The position numbers and the translations under genes are program-made. A model generated the notes under the pieces. That model did no database searches. It saw only the letters and a program-made list of their open reading frames with translations, and was not told the DNA's origin. From contig NZ_CAXWGX010000027.1 in assembly GCF_964266745.1 (NCBI RefSeq), positions 124,001 to 188,000 on the forward strand: a DNA stretch of 64,000 nucleotides, written 5' to 3'. This DNA comes from Propionicimonas sp020161015 (lineage in GTDB: Bacteria > Actinomycetota > Actinomycetes > Propionibacteriales > Propionibacteriaceae). Below are positions 17,027-28,693 of the stretch, one piece after another (the stretch's first letter is position 1; each line of letters opens with the position of its first letter).

Positions 17027-18223
17027 ATGACCGCACACCTCACCCAGGCGCAGGCCCGCCGCGTGGCCCTGGCCGCACAGGGCTTCGGCCGACGAGCCTC
17101 GGCGGCACCCACCACGCGGCAGCTGCAACGCGTGCTCGACCGGACCGCGCAGTTCCAGATCGACTCCGTGAACGTGTGCGTGCGGGCCCACTACGTGCCG
17201 CTGTTCGCCCGCCTGGGCGCGTACGACCGGGGGCTGCTCGACCGCGCAGGAAATGCCGCGCCGCGCCGGGTCTTCGAGTTCTGGGGGCATGCGGCCTCGC
17301 TGATCGATGTGGACCTCCAGCCCGCGTTGCGCTTCCGTATGGCCGAGCACGCGCAGCGTCCCTGGCAGGCGATGGACCGCATCCTGCGGGAACAGCCCGG
17401 CCTCCTCGACAAGGTGATGGCCCAGGTGGCGGAGCGGGGGCCGCTCACCGCGCGCGAGGTGGAGCACGAGCAGGAGCGCATCCCCGGCGGGTGGTGGAAC
17501 TGGTCGGACGTGAAGTCGGCCCTGGAGTGGCTGTTCTACATCGGCGAGCTCACCAGCGCCGGCCGCAACACCCAGTTCGAGCGGCGCTACGACCTGCCGT
17601 CACGCGTGCTGCCGGCGAGGATCATCGCCGCGCCGACCCCGACAGAGGAAGAGGCACGGCTCATCCTCGCCCGGCGGGCCGCGGCGGCCCTCGGCGTGTT
17701 CACGCCGGCCTGGCTGGCGGAGTACTTCTACACCGACCGTGCGCGCACCGCCACCGCTCTCGACGGGCTCGTGGCCTCCGGAGAGGTCGAGCCGGTGGTC
17801 GTGAAGGGCTGGAAGGACCCGGCCTACCTCTGGGCCGACGCGGCCCGTCCGCGCCGGATCGAGGGCGACGCCCTGGTGGCCCCGTTCGACACCCTCGTCT
17901 TCGACCGGGCACGGTTGCTGCAGGTGTTCGGGACGCACTACCGGATCGGGCTCTACACCCCCAGGGCCGAGCGGGTGCACGGCTACTACGTGTACCTCTT
18001 CCTCTCCGGCGACCGCATCGCCGCCCGGGTCGACCTGAAGGCCGACCGGAGGGCGTCCGCGCTGCTCGTCCAGTCGTCGTGGCTGGAGGAGGACGCGCCC
18101 GAGGCCGAGACGGCCGCCCGCCTGGCCGCCGAGCTGGGGAGGATGGCGGACTGGCTGCAGCTGGCCGACGTCGTGGTGAACGACCACGGCACCCTGGCGG
18201 CGTCGCTGCGCTCTGTCGTCTGA
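17027..18223 (+). CDS. winged-helix DNA-binding protein, YcaQ/AlkZ-like (possible crosslink DNA glycosylase)
   Basis: 398 residues of the HTH_42 (YcaQ/AlkZ) family. E. coli YcaQ and Streptomyces AlkZ unhook interstrand DNA crosslinks. Family segments: LTQAQARRVALAAQGF, LQRVLDRTAQFQIDSVNVCVRAHYVPLFARLG, FEFWGHAASLI, and KADRRASALLVQSSWLEE. The QFQIDSVNV region corresponds to the QxD-type catalytic motif of this family (Q-I-D here). The ATG at 17027 was chosen over an upstream start because the family N-terminus begins there. It is divergent from the iron operon; no neighbouring gene suggests its substrate. Confidence 0.85.
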   Translation: MTAHLTQAQARRVALAAQGFGRRASAAPTTRQLQRVLDRTAQFQIDSVNVCVRAHYVPLFARLGAYDRGLLDRAGNAAPRRVFEFWGHAASLIDVDLQPALRFRMAEHAQRPWQAMDRILREQPGLLDKVMAQVAERGPLTAREVEHEQERIPGGWWNWSDVKSALEWLFYIGELTSAGRNTQFERRYDLPSRVLPARIIAAPTPTEEEARLILARRAAAALGVFTPAWLAEYFYTDRARTATALDGLVASGEVEPVVVKGWKDPAYLWADAARPRRIEGDALVAPFDTLVFDRARLLQVFGTHYRIGLYTPRAERVHGYYVYLFLSGDRIAARVDLKADRRASALLVQSSWLEEDAPEAETAARLAAELGRMADWLQLADVVVNDHGTLAASLRSVV

Positions 18224-18382
18224 GACGGGCCGCCCGCATCGTGAACAAAGTGTGACGTGATACCCCTGCCCGGCCCGCTCGCGGGGCGGGTACTGTAACG
18301 CCACCTTCACATGGGGTGGCTAGCGTTCAACTGCTCCGCACCCCCAGGGGGAAGCCCGCATTCGAGAAAGAAGTCCCGCGTC

Positions 18383-19207
18383 ATGCTCGTCAAGAAGACA
18401 CTGACCCTGGCGGCATCTGTGGCCGCCCTCGCCCTCGCACTCACGGGCTGCGCCGGCGCAGCCCCGACCGCGTCGGCCCCCGCCAGCAACGCCTCCTCGG
18501 CGCCCGCCGTCGACCTGAAGCTCGTCGAGGCCGGCACCCTGACCGTCTGTGCGGACGTCCCGTACCCGCCGTTCGAGATCGAGGACACCAGCACCGCGAC
18601 CGGCTACAGCGGCTTCGACGTGGACGTCATGGACGCCCTCGCCAAGAAGCTCGGCCTCACCCTCAAGGTGATGGACGTCGAGTTCGACGCCCTGCAGTCG
18701 GGCACCGTCCTCGTGGCCAACCAGTGCGACATCGGCGCCTCGGCCATGACCATCACCGAGGAGCGGAAGAAGAACATCGACTTCTCCGATCCCTACTACG
18801 ACTCGCTGCAGTCGCTGCTCGTGAAGACCGACTCCGGGATCACCAACCTGGCCGGGCTGTCGGGCAAGAAGATCGGCGTGCAGAAGGGCACCACCGGCAA
18901 GACCTACGCCGAGGAGAACGCCCCGAAGGACGCGCAGCTGATCGAGTTCCCGTCCGACGGCGAGCTCTGGCCCGCGATCCAGGCCGGCCAGATCGACGCG
19001 ATCCTCCAGGACCAGCCGGTCAACCACACCCACGAGGTCGCCGACGCCGCCTACAAGATCGTGGAGACCTACTCCACCGACGAGCAGTACGGCTTCGCCT
19101 TCGCGAAGGACAAGAAGCCAGAACTGCTGAAGGCCGTGAACGACCAGCTGAAGGCCATGCGCGCCGACGGCAGCTACGACACCATCTACAAGAAGTACTT
19201 CGGCTGA
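18383..19207 (+). CDS. amino-acid ABC transporter substrate-binding lipoprotein
   Basis: 274 residues with a lipobox LTGC (Cys near residue 23). The mature part is a family-3 periplasmic-type binding protein: GTLTVCADVPYPPFE, YSGFDVDVMDALAKKLGL, CDIGASAMTITEERKKNIDFSDPYYDSLQSLLV and a C-terminal YKKYFG. Ligand is likely a polar or cationic amino acid, not resolvable here. ATG at 18383 gives a proper signal peptide; an upstream in-frame ATG at 18311 would add a non-signal extension. The leader contains a GGGGTG/CACCCC hairpin (about 18314-18347). First gene of a three-gene transporter. Confidence 0.93.
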   Translation: MLVKKTLTLAASVAALALALTGCAGAAPTASAPASNASSAPAVDLKLVEAGTLTVCADVPYPPFEIEDTSTATGYSGFDVDVMDALAKKLGLTLKVMDVEFDALQSGTVLVANQCDIGASAMTITEERKKNIDFSDPYYDSLQSLLVKTDSGITNLAGLSGKKIGVQKGTTGKTYAEENAPKDAQLIEFPSDGELWPAIQAGQIDAILQDQPVNHTHEVADAAYKIVETYSTDEQYGFAFAKDKKPELLKAVNDQLKAMRADGSYDTIYKKYFG

Positions 19208-19213
19208 CCCCTG

Positions 19214-19248
19214 CCGGTGGGGGTCGGGCTCCGGCCCGGCCCCGCCGG
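19214..19248 (+). other. stem-loop between binding-protein and permease genes
   Basis: Left arm CCGGTGGGGGTCGG (19214-19227) pairs with CCGGCCCCGCCGG (19236-19248) with one bulge and G-U pairs. It sits 7 bp after the binding-protein stop. Such hairpins commonly stabilise the upstream message or partly stop transcription, giving more binding protein than permease. Confidence 0.45.
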
Positions 19249-19295
19249 TTCCGGTCGAACCCGCGGGTCCGGCCCCCGTCCCAGACTAGGGAGAG

Positions 19296-20099
19296 ATGGT
19301 GGCTCTGCTCTCATCACTGAAGCCGACGGCGAGGCAGCGCGTCGGTCGCCTGTCCTCGTACCTCGTCGGCATCATTTTCGTCGTCCTCGTGATCGTCGTG
19401 GCCGACTGGCCGACGATCGCCAAGCAGTTCGCGAACCCAGAGGTCGCGGCGAAGATGTGGCCCGGCATCGTCACCATCGCCCTGCGCAACACACTGCTCT
19501 ACACCATCGCGAGCTTCATCCTCGGTTCGCTGCTGGGCATCCTGCTCGCGGTGCTCAAGGTGGCCGGCGGCCCGCTGGGCTGGTTCGCGATCGGGTTCAT
19601 CGAGCTCTTCCGGGGCATCCCGGCCCTGCTCACGATCTTCGCCTTCGCGTTCGTCGTGCCGATCGCGTTCAACGTCCAGGTGCCCGGCGGGGCGGTGGGA
19701 GCCGGCATCCTCGGCCTCACCGTCGTCACCGGGGCGTACACCGCCGAGATCATCCGCTCGGGCATCGAGGCGGTGTCACCCGGCCAGCGCGAGGCGGCGC
19801 GGTCGCTCGGCATGACCTCGGGCCAGACGATGTTCTGGATCATCCTGCCCCAGGGCCTGCGGATCGTGATCCCGCCCATGACCAACGAGTTCGTCATGCT
19901 GCTCAAGGACAGCTCGCTGCTGTTCATCGCGGGCGCGACCGTGCAGTCCAAGGAGCTCACGACGTTCGCGCGCGACTCGCTGAGCCAGACCGCGAACGCG
20001 ACGCCCCTGATGATGGCCGCCCTGCTGTACCTCCTGGTGACCCTGCCGCTGACGTGGCTGGTGGGCAGGCTGGAGAAGCGATTGGACCCCAAGCGATGA
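19296..20099 (+). CDS. amino-acid ABC transporter permease
   Basis: 267 residues, HisM/GlnP-type permease with about five or six membrane helices. Signatures: WPGIVTIALRNTLLYTIASFILG, IELFRGIPALLTIF, GAYTAEIIRSGIEAVSPGQREAARSLGMTSGQ (the EAA loop that docks on the ATPase), and ILPQGLRIVIPPMTNEFVMLLKDSSL. Only one permease gene is present, so it probably acts as a homodimer. The stop overlaps the ATPase start (ATGA). Confidence 0.94.
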   Translation: MVALLSSLKPTARQRVGRLSSYLVGIIFVVLVIVVADWPTIAKQFANPEVAAKMWPGIVTIALRNTLLYTIASFILGSLLGILLAVLKVAGGPLGWFAIGFIELFRGIPALLTIFAFAFVVPIAFNVQVPGGAVGAGILGLTVVTGAYTAEIIRSGIEAVSPGQREAARSLGMTSGQTMFWIILPQGLRIVIPPMTNEFVMLLKDSSLLFIAGATVQSKELTTFARDSLSQTANATPLMMAALLYLLVTLPLTWLVGRLEKRLDPKR

Positions 20100-20905
20100 G
20101 CATCCTGACCCCGGACCTGGAGTCCAGCGCGCCCCCGGTCGTGATCACCGGCCTGCACAAGAGCTTCGGCGACAACGAGGTGCTCAAGGGCATCGACCTC
20201 ACCGTCGAACAGGGCGAGGTGGTCTGCGTGATCGGGCCGTCCGGCTCCGGCAAGTCGACGCTGCTGCGCTGCGTGAACCTGCTCGAGAAGCCGACGGCGG
20301 GTTCCGTCCGGCTCCTCGGCGCGGAGATGACGGACCCGGACGTCGAGCTGAACCAGGTCCGCACGCACGTGGGCATGGTGTTCCAGTCGTTCAACCTGTT
20401 CCCCAACATGACCGCCCTCGGCAACTGCATGATCGCCCAGCGCCAGGTGCTGAAGCGCTCGAAGGCGGAGGCGCTGGAGATCGCGACGAGGAACCTCGAG
20501 CTGGTCGGGCTGTCGGACCGGATGGACTACAACCCGGCCAAGCTGTCCGGCGGCCAGCAGCAGCGGGTGGCGATCGCCCGGGCGCTGTCGATGGACCCGA
20601 AGGTGATGCTCTTCGACGAGCCGACCGCCGCGCTCGACCCCGAGCTGGTCGGCGACGTGCTCGCCGTCATGCGCGACCTCGCCGAGGCGGGCATGACCAT
20701 GATGGTGGTCACCCACGAGATGTCCTTCGCCCGCGACGTGTCGGACCGCACGATCTTCATGGACGGCGGCGTGATCGTCGAGGAGGGACCCTCGATCGAC
20801 CTGATCAGCGCACCGCAGGAGAAGCGGACGCAGGTCTTCCTCAAGCGGGTGCTCGACCCGACCCACATCGAGGATTCCGAGCTGGGGGAGACCGAGCCCG
20901 ACTGA
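20096..20905 (+). CDS. amino-acid ABC transporter ATPase
   Basis: 269 residues. Walker A GPSGSGKST, Q-loop VFQSFNLFPNMTALGN, signature LSGGQQQRVAIARAL, Walker B VMLFDEPTAALDPELV, H-loop VVTHEMSFARDV: a GlnQ/HisP-type ATPase. The start at 20096 overlaps the permease stop. A terminator hairpin follows before secA. Confidence 0.95.
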   Translation: MSILTPDLESSAPPVVITGLHKSFGDNEVLKGIDLTVEQGEVVCVIGPSGSGKSTLLRCVNLLEKPTAGSVRLLGAEMTDPDVELNQVRTHVGMVFQSFNLFPNMTALGNCMIAQRQVLKRSKAEALEIATRNLELVGLSDRMDYNPAKLSGGQQQRVAIARALSMDPKVMLFDEPTAALDPELVGDVLAVMRDLAEAGMTMMVVTHEMSFARDVSDRTIFMDGGVIVEEGPSIDLISAPQEKRTQVFLKRVLDPTHIEDSELGETEPD

Positions 20906-20947
20906 CCGTCCGCCACGGGCCGCCGCGCGACCACTGTCGACCACCGG

Positions 20948-20982
20948 GCCTGCCCCTGCCGCTCCACGGCGCGGGGGCAGGC
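20948..20982 (+). terminator. hairpin terminator after the amino-acid ABC operon
   Basis: GCCTGCCCC (20948-20956) pairs with GGGGCAGGC (20974-20982). An inner GCCG/CGGC stem continues the helix. It lies 43 bp after the ATPase stop and ends just before the secA -10 candidate. There is no strong T-run. Confidence 0.6.
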
Positions 20983-20987
20983 TCGTC

Positions 20988-20993
20988 TAGTAT
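20988..20993 (+). promoter_or_regulatory. candidate secA -10 element
   Basis: TAGTAT at 20988-20993, 59 bp before the secA GTG; same hexamer as in front of mtrA. The -35 is not recognisable. Confidence 0.35.
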
Positions 20994-21051
20994 GGGGAGG
21001 CCGCCGCGCTGATCGGCGCGGACGCTGCGCCGCGATCAGGAAGCGAACACC

Positions 21052-23892
<2,841 letters not shown>

Positions 23893-23910
23893 GCCGAGGA
23901 GGCGAGGTCG

Positions 23911-25323
23911 ATGCGGTCGGGGCTCCTCACCGCAGCACGGCTGGCGGCCGCCCTGGCACTGGTGGGCGCGGTGTCGGCGTGCTCGCCCGAACCCCCGCCC
24001 GTCCCACGGCCCACCACCGCGCCGACCGCTGCCCGCCCGGCGGCGACGACCGGCGACCTCGACGGAGACGGTGAACCGGACCTGGTGGTCGGGGGAACCG
24101 GGACCCCGGCCTCGGTCCAGGTCAGGTACGCGACCGGCCGGGTGCAGACCATCGTCCGGGCAGACCTCGACGGGACGGCCGCCGCGTCACGCTTCGGCGC
24201 CTCCGTTCTGGTGCGCGACCTGGACGCCGACGGCTTCGCCGACCTGGTGGTCGGCGACCGCGGGGACGACGCGTCCGGACAGGCGCTGTTCCTCGTACCC
24301 GGGTCGGCGGACGGACTCCTGCCGGCCGCGGCCCACCGCTACGACGCGCCACCCCGCGTGGGTCGCTTCGGCTCGGCGCTCGCCCTGCTGGAGAGCCCCC
24401 GCCGCGCTCTGGTGGTCGGGGCCCCCGGCGAGGTCGAGGACGGCTACGTGGGGGGCGCCATCGTGGTCTACCCCCTCGGGGCGGACGGACTGCCCGCGTT
24501 CGACGTCCGGGTGGTGACCCAGGGAACCGCCGGGGTGCCGGGCAAGGCGGAACGCGGCGACTGGTTCGGGGCCAGCCTCGCCTCCGACGGGAGACTCCTT
24601 CTGGTCGGTGCACCGCTGGAGAACGCCGGCCCGGTGCCCGAGGCGGGCGCGGTGAACGTGCTCACCTGGGACGGCACCGGCTTCCGCGGCACCGGCCTGA
24701 CCAAGCGGACGCCGGGCGTGCCCGGCACCGCGACCAGCGGTGACCTGTTCGGGGTGTCGGTCGGCATCGGCGACGGCTACGCGGTGGTGGGGGTCCCCGG
24801 CCAGGACCAGGGCCGCCGTACCGGTGCGGGCGCCGTCCAGCCGTTCCGGGTGGAGGGCGACACGCTCGTCCCGCTGGCCCCGATCACCCAGGACAGCCGG
24901 GGGTTGCCGGGAGCGGACGAGGCCGGCGACGCCTTCGGCACGGCCGTGGCCGTCGTCCGCCCGTGCCCGGGCGTGGTGGGTGCTCTCGTGGGGGCGCCCG
25001 GGGAGGACATCCAGAACGCGTCCCGGGCGGGCGCGGCGTGGGTGGTGCCGTTCACCGCGGCAGCCGGGTGCCCGGCGCGCAAGCTCTACGGCGGCCACGC
25101 CCTCGGCGCGGCGGAGAAGACGGGGAAGCGCATCGGGTCGGCCGTCGCTGCCCTGCGCGGCACCGATGCCGGGGCGGCGGACACGCTGGTCGTCGCGGCG
25201 CCGGGGGACGCCGGCTCCGGGGGCGGCACCGTGTACGTGCTGGCGCCGGGGGCCGATGCCGCGGAGGAACCGTTCACCGGCCTACCGACGCCCTTCGGGA
25301 TCAGCCTCGCGGCCGCCGGCTGA
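23911..25323 (+). CDS. FG-GAP repeat lipoprotein, paralogue 1
   Basis: 470 residues. A lipoprotein signal (lipobox VSAC, Cys near residue 24) is followed by a Pro/Thr/Ala linker and then FG-GAP/integrin-alpha-like repeats, likely a beta-propeller on the cell surface. Calcium-binding loops DLDGDGEPDLVVGG (start) and DLDADGFADLVVGD are clear; later blades have lost most of the Asp and read GDWFGASLA...LLVGAP, GDLFGVSVG...VVGVPGQ, GDAFGTAVAV. It starts 18 bp after secA and may be co-transcribed. Role unknown; adhesion or sensing of an envelope component is possible. Its neighbour is a clear paralogue. Confidence 0.85.
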   Translation: MRSGLLTAARLAAALALVGAVSACSPEPPPVPRPTTAPTAARPAATTGDLDGDGEPDLVVGGTGTPASVQVRYATGRVQTIVRADLDGTAAASRFGASVLVRDLDADGFADLVVGDRGDDASGQALFLVPGSADGLLPAAAHRYDAPPRVGRFGSALALLESPRRALVVGAPGEVEDGYVGGAIVVYPLGADGLPAFDVRVVTQGTAGVPGKAERGDWFGASLASDGRLLLVGAPLENAGPVPEAGAVNVLTWDGTGFRGTGLTKRTPGVPGTATSGDLFGVSVGIGDGYAVVGVPGQDQGRRTGAGAVQPFRVEGDTLVPLAPITQDSRGLPGADEAGDAFGTAVAVVRPCPGVVGALVGAPGEDIQNASRAGAAWVVPFTAAAGCPARKLYGGHALGAAEKTGKRIGSAVAALRGTDAGAADTLVVAAPGDAGSGGGTVYVLAPGADAAEEPFTGLPTPFGISLAAAG

Positions 25324-25424
25324 TCGGGGCGGTTCGAGGGGACGTGTTCGTACGACTTCGGCGTCCACCGTGGTGGAGCCCGCGGCCCCTGCGGCCTAGC
25401 GTGGGACGGTCGAAGGAGACACCG

Positions 25425-26804
25425 ATGCTCGCCCGCACCACCACCGTCGTCGCCGCGGTCCTGGCGCTGGCCGCCTGCACGCCGGTGCCGTCGCCATCCT
25501 CGACCGGGCCCGCCCTGCCCTCGGTCACCGCGGCCACCCCGGCCTCCTCTCCCGCCACCGTCCGGTCGGCGGCGAGCCCCGACTTCGACGGTGACGGCCT
25601 CCCGGACCTCGCCGTCGGCGTGGGCGAGCCGGCGGCGAGGGTCCACGTCCGCTACGGCGCCGGACGCACGCAGGACCTCACCCGCCCCGGCCTGGACGGT
25701 GCCTCCTCCTACGGCTTCGGGCAGTCCCTCCTGGCCGGCGACCTCGACGGCGACGGTTACGCCGACCTGGTGGTCGCCGACGCCGACGAGTCGTTCGGCC
25801 AGCCGCAGGCGCTGTTCGTGCTGCGCGGGTCGGCCTCCGGGCTGGAGGTGGGCGCCGCGACCCGGGTGGTCACCACCGGGCTGGCCGTCCGGGGGGCGCT
25901 GGCCCTGGTGACCACGCCGGAGCGGATCCTCGCCGTGTCGGGCTACGACGCCACCGGCGGCGTCGTCCGGCTGTTCGGGCTCGGGGCGGACGGGCTGCCC
26001 GTCGGCGAACCCCGGACGCTGGGTGCCGGGCCGTCCGACGGGTTCGGCGAAGCCCTGGCCGCGAGCGGCCCGGTGCTGGTGATCGGCGCCCCCGGCCGGG
26101 CCGTGGCCGGTGCGCGGGCCGCCGGGGCGGTGACGGTGCTGCGCTTCCTCGCCGGCGGCACCTATGACGAGCACACCTACACCCAGGAGTCCCCCGGGAT
26201 CCCGGGGACGCCGCAGGCGGGGGACCGCTTCGGCGCGTCCGTCGCGGCGGGTGACGGGCATGTCGTCGTCGGCGTGCCCAACGACCATGACGCGAGCGCT
26301 GTCGGCGGTCGCGTCCAGCCGTTCCGGATCGTCGGGGCGGAACTGTCGCCCCTGCCGTCGATGGTGCAGGGCGACGGCGTGGTCCCGGGCCGGCCGGAGC
26401 CCGGCGACGCCTTCGGGTGGACGCTGGCTGTCCTGCGCGTGTGCCCCGGGGTCCCGGGCGTGCTCGTCGGGGCGCCGGGTGAGGCGATCGGCTCCCGGCC
26501 CCAGGCAGGCTCGGCCTGGCTGCTGCCGCTGGCGAACGGCTGCCAGGCGCGGCAGGTCTACGACCGGGCCACGGGGCTGGGCGACCCTGTGGAGGGCGCC
26601 GTGGTGGGCTCGGCGGTCGGCGCCCTGCGCCGGGACGGCGGCTCCGCGGACACCCCTGTCGTCGTGGCCCAGGGCAACAGCGAGGAGGGCGTGTGGGGTC
26701 GCGTCCTCACCCTCGGCGCGCCGGGGCAGACGGCCACGGTCGTGATGTCGGACCTGCGCCTCGGTGACGACCGCGACGTGGTGGTCACCTCGGCAGCGGG
26801 TTGA
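25425..26804 (+). CDS. FG-GAP repeat lipoprotein, paralogue 2
   Basis: 459 residues, same plan as the preceding gene: lipobox LAAC (Cys near residue 17), Ser/Thr/Pro linker, then FG-GAP repeats with DFDGDGLPDLAVGVG and DLDGDGYADLVVADAD calcium loops, followed by degenerate GDRFGASVA, GDAFGWTLAV blades. GAAGGAGAC ahead of the ATG at 25425 supports the start. The two genes arose by tandem duplication. Its 3' end overlaps the convergent Rv3235-family gene by 20 bp. Function unknown. Confidence 0.85.
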   Translation: MLARTTTVVAAVLALAACTPVPSPSSTGPALPSVTAATPASSPATVRSAASPDFDGDGLPDLAVGVGEPAARVHVRYGAGRTQDLTRPGLDGASSYGFGQSLLAGDLDGDGYADLVVADADESFGQPQALFVLRGSASGLEVGAATRVVTTGLAVRGALALVTTPERILAVSGYDATGGVVRLFGLGADGLPVGEPRTLGAGPSDGFGEALAASGPVLVIGAPGRAVAGARAAGAVTVLRFLAGGTYDEHTYTQESPGIPGTPQAGDRFGASVAAGDGHVVVGVPNDHDASAVGGRVQPFRIVGAELSPLPSMVQGDGVVPGRPEPGDAFGWTLAVLRVCPGVPGVLVGAPGEAIGSRPQAGSAWLLPLANGCQARQVYDRATGLGDPVEGAVVGSAVGALRRDGGSADTPVVVAQGNSEEGVWGRVLTLGAPGQTATVVMSDLRLGDDRDVVVTSAAG

Positions 26805-27291
26805 TCCAGCCTGCCCGGTGCACGACCCCGGGGTCGAGGGCGATCACCAGGTGGGTGGCGACCCACCGGCCGCGACGGCGGCTGAGCCGCACCGCTGCCG
26901 CGCGGGACGCTGCCCCCTGGCGCAGGTGCGCCGAGACCTCCAGGGCCTCCTCGTGGGGCGCCTGGACGCGTACCGAGCGCAGCCGCAACCCGTCCCCGAC
27001 GCGCGCCCGGCGCAGGTGCTCGAGGAGGTTGAGCAGGTCGGGCTCCGCCCACAGCTCCAGCTGGAGGGCCGACCGCTGGCCGGTGATCACCTCCACCAGC
27101 GCCGCGGTCAGCGCGGTCGCGAGCTGGCGCAGGTCCGGGTCGAGCGCGGACGGGGGTGCTGCCGCCTCGGTGACCACTGTCCAGGGCAGCACGGGCTGGT
27201 CGGGACGGGGCGTGCCGGGCGGCTCCAGCAGCAGCGCGGACGCGGGCCGCGAGGCCGGTGCGGGGCGACAGGTGGCCATGGTGGGGTGCAC
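26785..27291 (-). CDS. Rv3235-family protein
   Basis: 168 residues. The C-terminal part (about 55-160) with ALTAALVEVITGQRSALQLELWAEPDLLNLL and the Arg-rich RLSRRRGRWVATHLVIAL matches the small actinobacterial Rv3235 family, a gene that in M. tuberculosis lies a few genes from secA1. Function unknown. GTG at 27291 has AAGGAGG 4 bp upstream. The N-terminal 45 residues are Pro/Ala-rich and probably disordered. No membrane segment. Confidence 0.75.
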   Translation of the reverse strand: MHPTMATCRPAPASRPASALLLEPPGTPRPDQPVLPWTVVTEAAAPPSALDPDLRQLATALTAALVEVITGQRSALQLELWAEPDLLNLLEHLRRARVGDGLRLRSVRVQAPHEEALEVSAHLRQGAASRAAAVRLSRRRGRWVATHLVIALDPGVVHRAGWINPLPR

Positions 27292-27373
27292 GGCGCCTCC
27301 TTCGTGGTGAGGAGGTCAGGGTGCTGCCGTGCCGCCGCCCGGCGCCACGGGTGCGGCGCGATCTGTGGACAAC

Positions 27374-28693
27374 TCAGGGCGAGAAGAGCAGGAGCAGGCC
27401 ACCGCAGGTGTAACCCACCATCACCACCAGCAGCGGTACCTGGCCGAGGACGCGCCGGCCGGCCGGCAGCACCCGGAGACTGAGCTCGTGGGCGACCAGC
27501 ACGCCGAGCAGGTGCCCGCCGACGATGGCGAACAGCTGGATGAGGGCTGTGGCCTGGGGTGCCTCCAGCCAGAGCTGGTTGATTCCGAGTTCCGCGGTGC
27601 CGAAGGCGTTCCAGCCCCACCCGAGGGGGTCGGAGAGGTTGATCATCGTCCGCTGTCCCTCCAGGACCAGCAGGCTCAGGTAGTGAGCAATCGCGTAGCC
27701 GATCACGATCGGGATCACGCTGGCCGCGAGCAGGTCGAGCAGCGTCCCCTGACGCAGCCGGCCGAGGCCCCGCACGCCGAGGGCGAACGTCAGTCCCACC
27801 AGGGCCACCATGGCGAGCTGGCCGGACGTGCTCCACAGCACCCGGGGAAGGTCGGAGGACTGGACGGTGCGCACCCACCACGAGGTCCCGGTGAAGCCGT
27901 CGAACGCCGTGCCGCCGAGGAGGACGGCGACGACGGCCCAGGTCCCGGCCGGCGACCGCGACGTGGACAGGTGCCGCAGCGGGTTGACCAGGGCGACGCG
28001 CCCGTCCACGCGCTGCCAGGGGGAGGCGCGCGAGACCAGCACGGCGTACGCCTCGAAGGGGTCGGCCGACCGCACCCAGCGTGGGCCGAACAGGACGCCG
28101 CCGCCGACGACGACCACCACCCAGGCCAGCCACCACCAGCGGAGCACGGCGAGGGTGTTGTTGTCCGGCTGCACGAGCTCCAGCCAGGTGAAGGCGGCCA
28201 GGCCCACCGCGGCCGGGTACCGTCCGATCCGCCGCCACACCGGCGGAGTCAGCGGCAGCACGCCGTCCCGGGGCAGGCCCGCGCGTCGGGCGAGGAGCAC
28301 CAGGGTGCGCAGCGGGTTCGCCGTCCGCCAGACCGGGCCGAGCAGCAGCGACAGGGGGACCAGCCCGACCCACATCCACACGTACGCGAACCCGAACACC
28401 GGGTTCGTCACCCGGTCCTGGCCCGCCCACAGGGCCATGCCGACCCAGACGAAGGCGAACAGGCCGATCGCCGCCAGGGCGATCCGCGTCCCCCGGGCGT
28501 CGACGACCCGGGTCAGGCCGGGCAGGGCCCGCCCGCCCGGGACGCCGTCCCAGCGGGGTTCGCGCCAGGCCAGGGCCAGGACGGCGAACGACAGCACCAG
28601 GACGAGCGCGGCACCGGTCACCGCCAGCGGGAGCGGCAGCGGCAGGTCCTGCCGGGAGCCGAGGCCGTGCAGCGGGACCAGCAGGGGGGTCAC
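27374..28693 (-). CDS. multi-pass membrane protein of unknown function
   Basis: 439 residues with about ten or eleven hydrophobic helices. Conserved-looking segments are VWVGLVPLSLLLGPVWRTANPLRTL, FGPRWVRSADPFEAYAVLVSR and a C-terminal AIVGGHLLGVLVAHELSLRVLP. Relatives in actinobacteria are sometimes labelled 'fenitrothion hydrolase-like', a name I would not trust without a check. The GTG start overlaps the stop of the cupredoxin-like lipoprotein (GTGA, 28690-28693), so the two act together. His and Asp residues in the helices could carry metal or protons. Substrate not predictable. Confidence 0.7.
   Translation of the reverse strand: MTPLLVPLHGLGSRQDLPLPLPLAVTGAALVLVLSFAVLALAWREPRWDGVPGGRALPGLTRVVDARGTRIALAAIGLFAFVWVGMALWAGQDRVTNPVFGFAYVWMWVGLVPLSLLLGPVWRTANPLRTLVLLARRAGLPRDGVLPLTPPVWRRIGRYPAAVGLAAFTWLELVQPDNNTLAVLRWWWLAWVVVVVGGGVLFGPRWVRSADPFEAYAVLVSRASPWQRVDGRVALVNPLRHLSTSRSPAGTWAVVAVLLGGTAFDGFTGTSWWVRTVQSSDLPRVLWSTSGQLAMVALVGLTFALGVRGLGRLRQGTLLDLLAASVIPIVIGYAIAHYLSLLVLEGQRTMINLSDPLGWGWNAFGTAELGINQLWLEAPQATALIQLFAIVGGHLLGVLVAHELSLRVLPAGRRVLGQVPLLVVMVGYTCGGLLLLFSP

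Noticed and set aside
24963..25424. N-terminal extension of the second FG-GAP lipoprotein
   Set aside because: A clear signal peptide and ribosome-binding site start at 25425; the extension lies inside paralogue 1.
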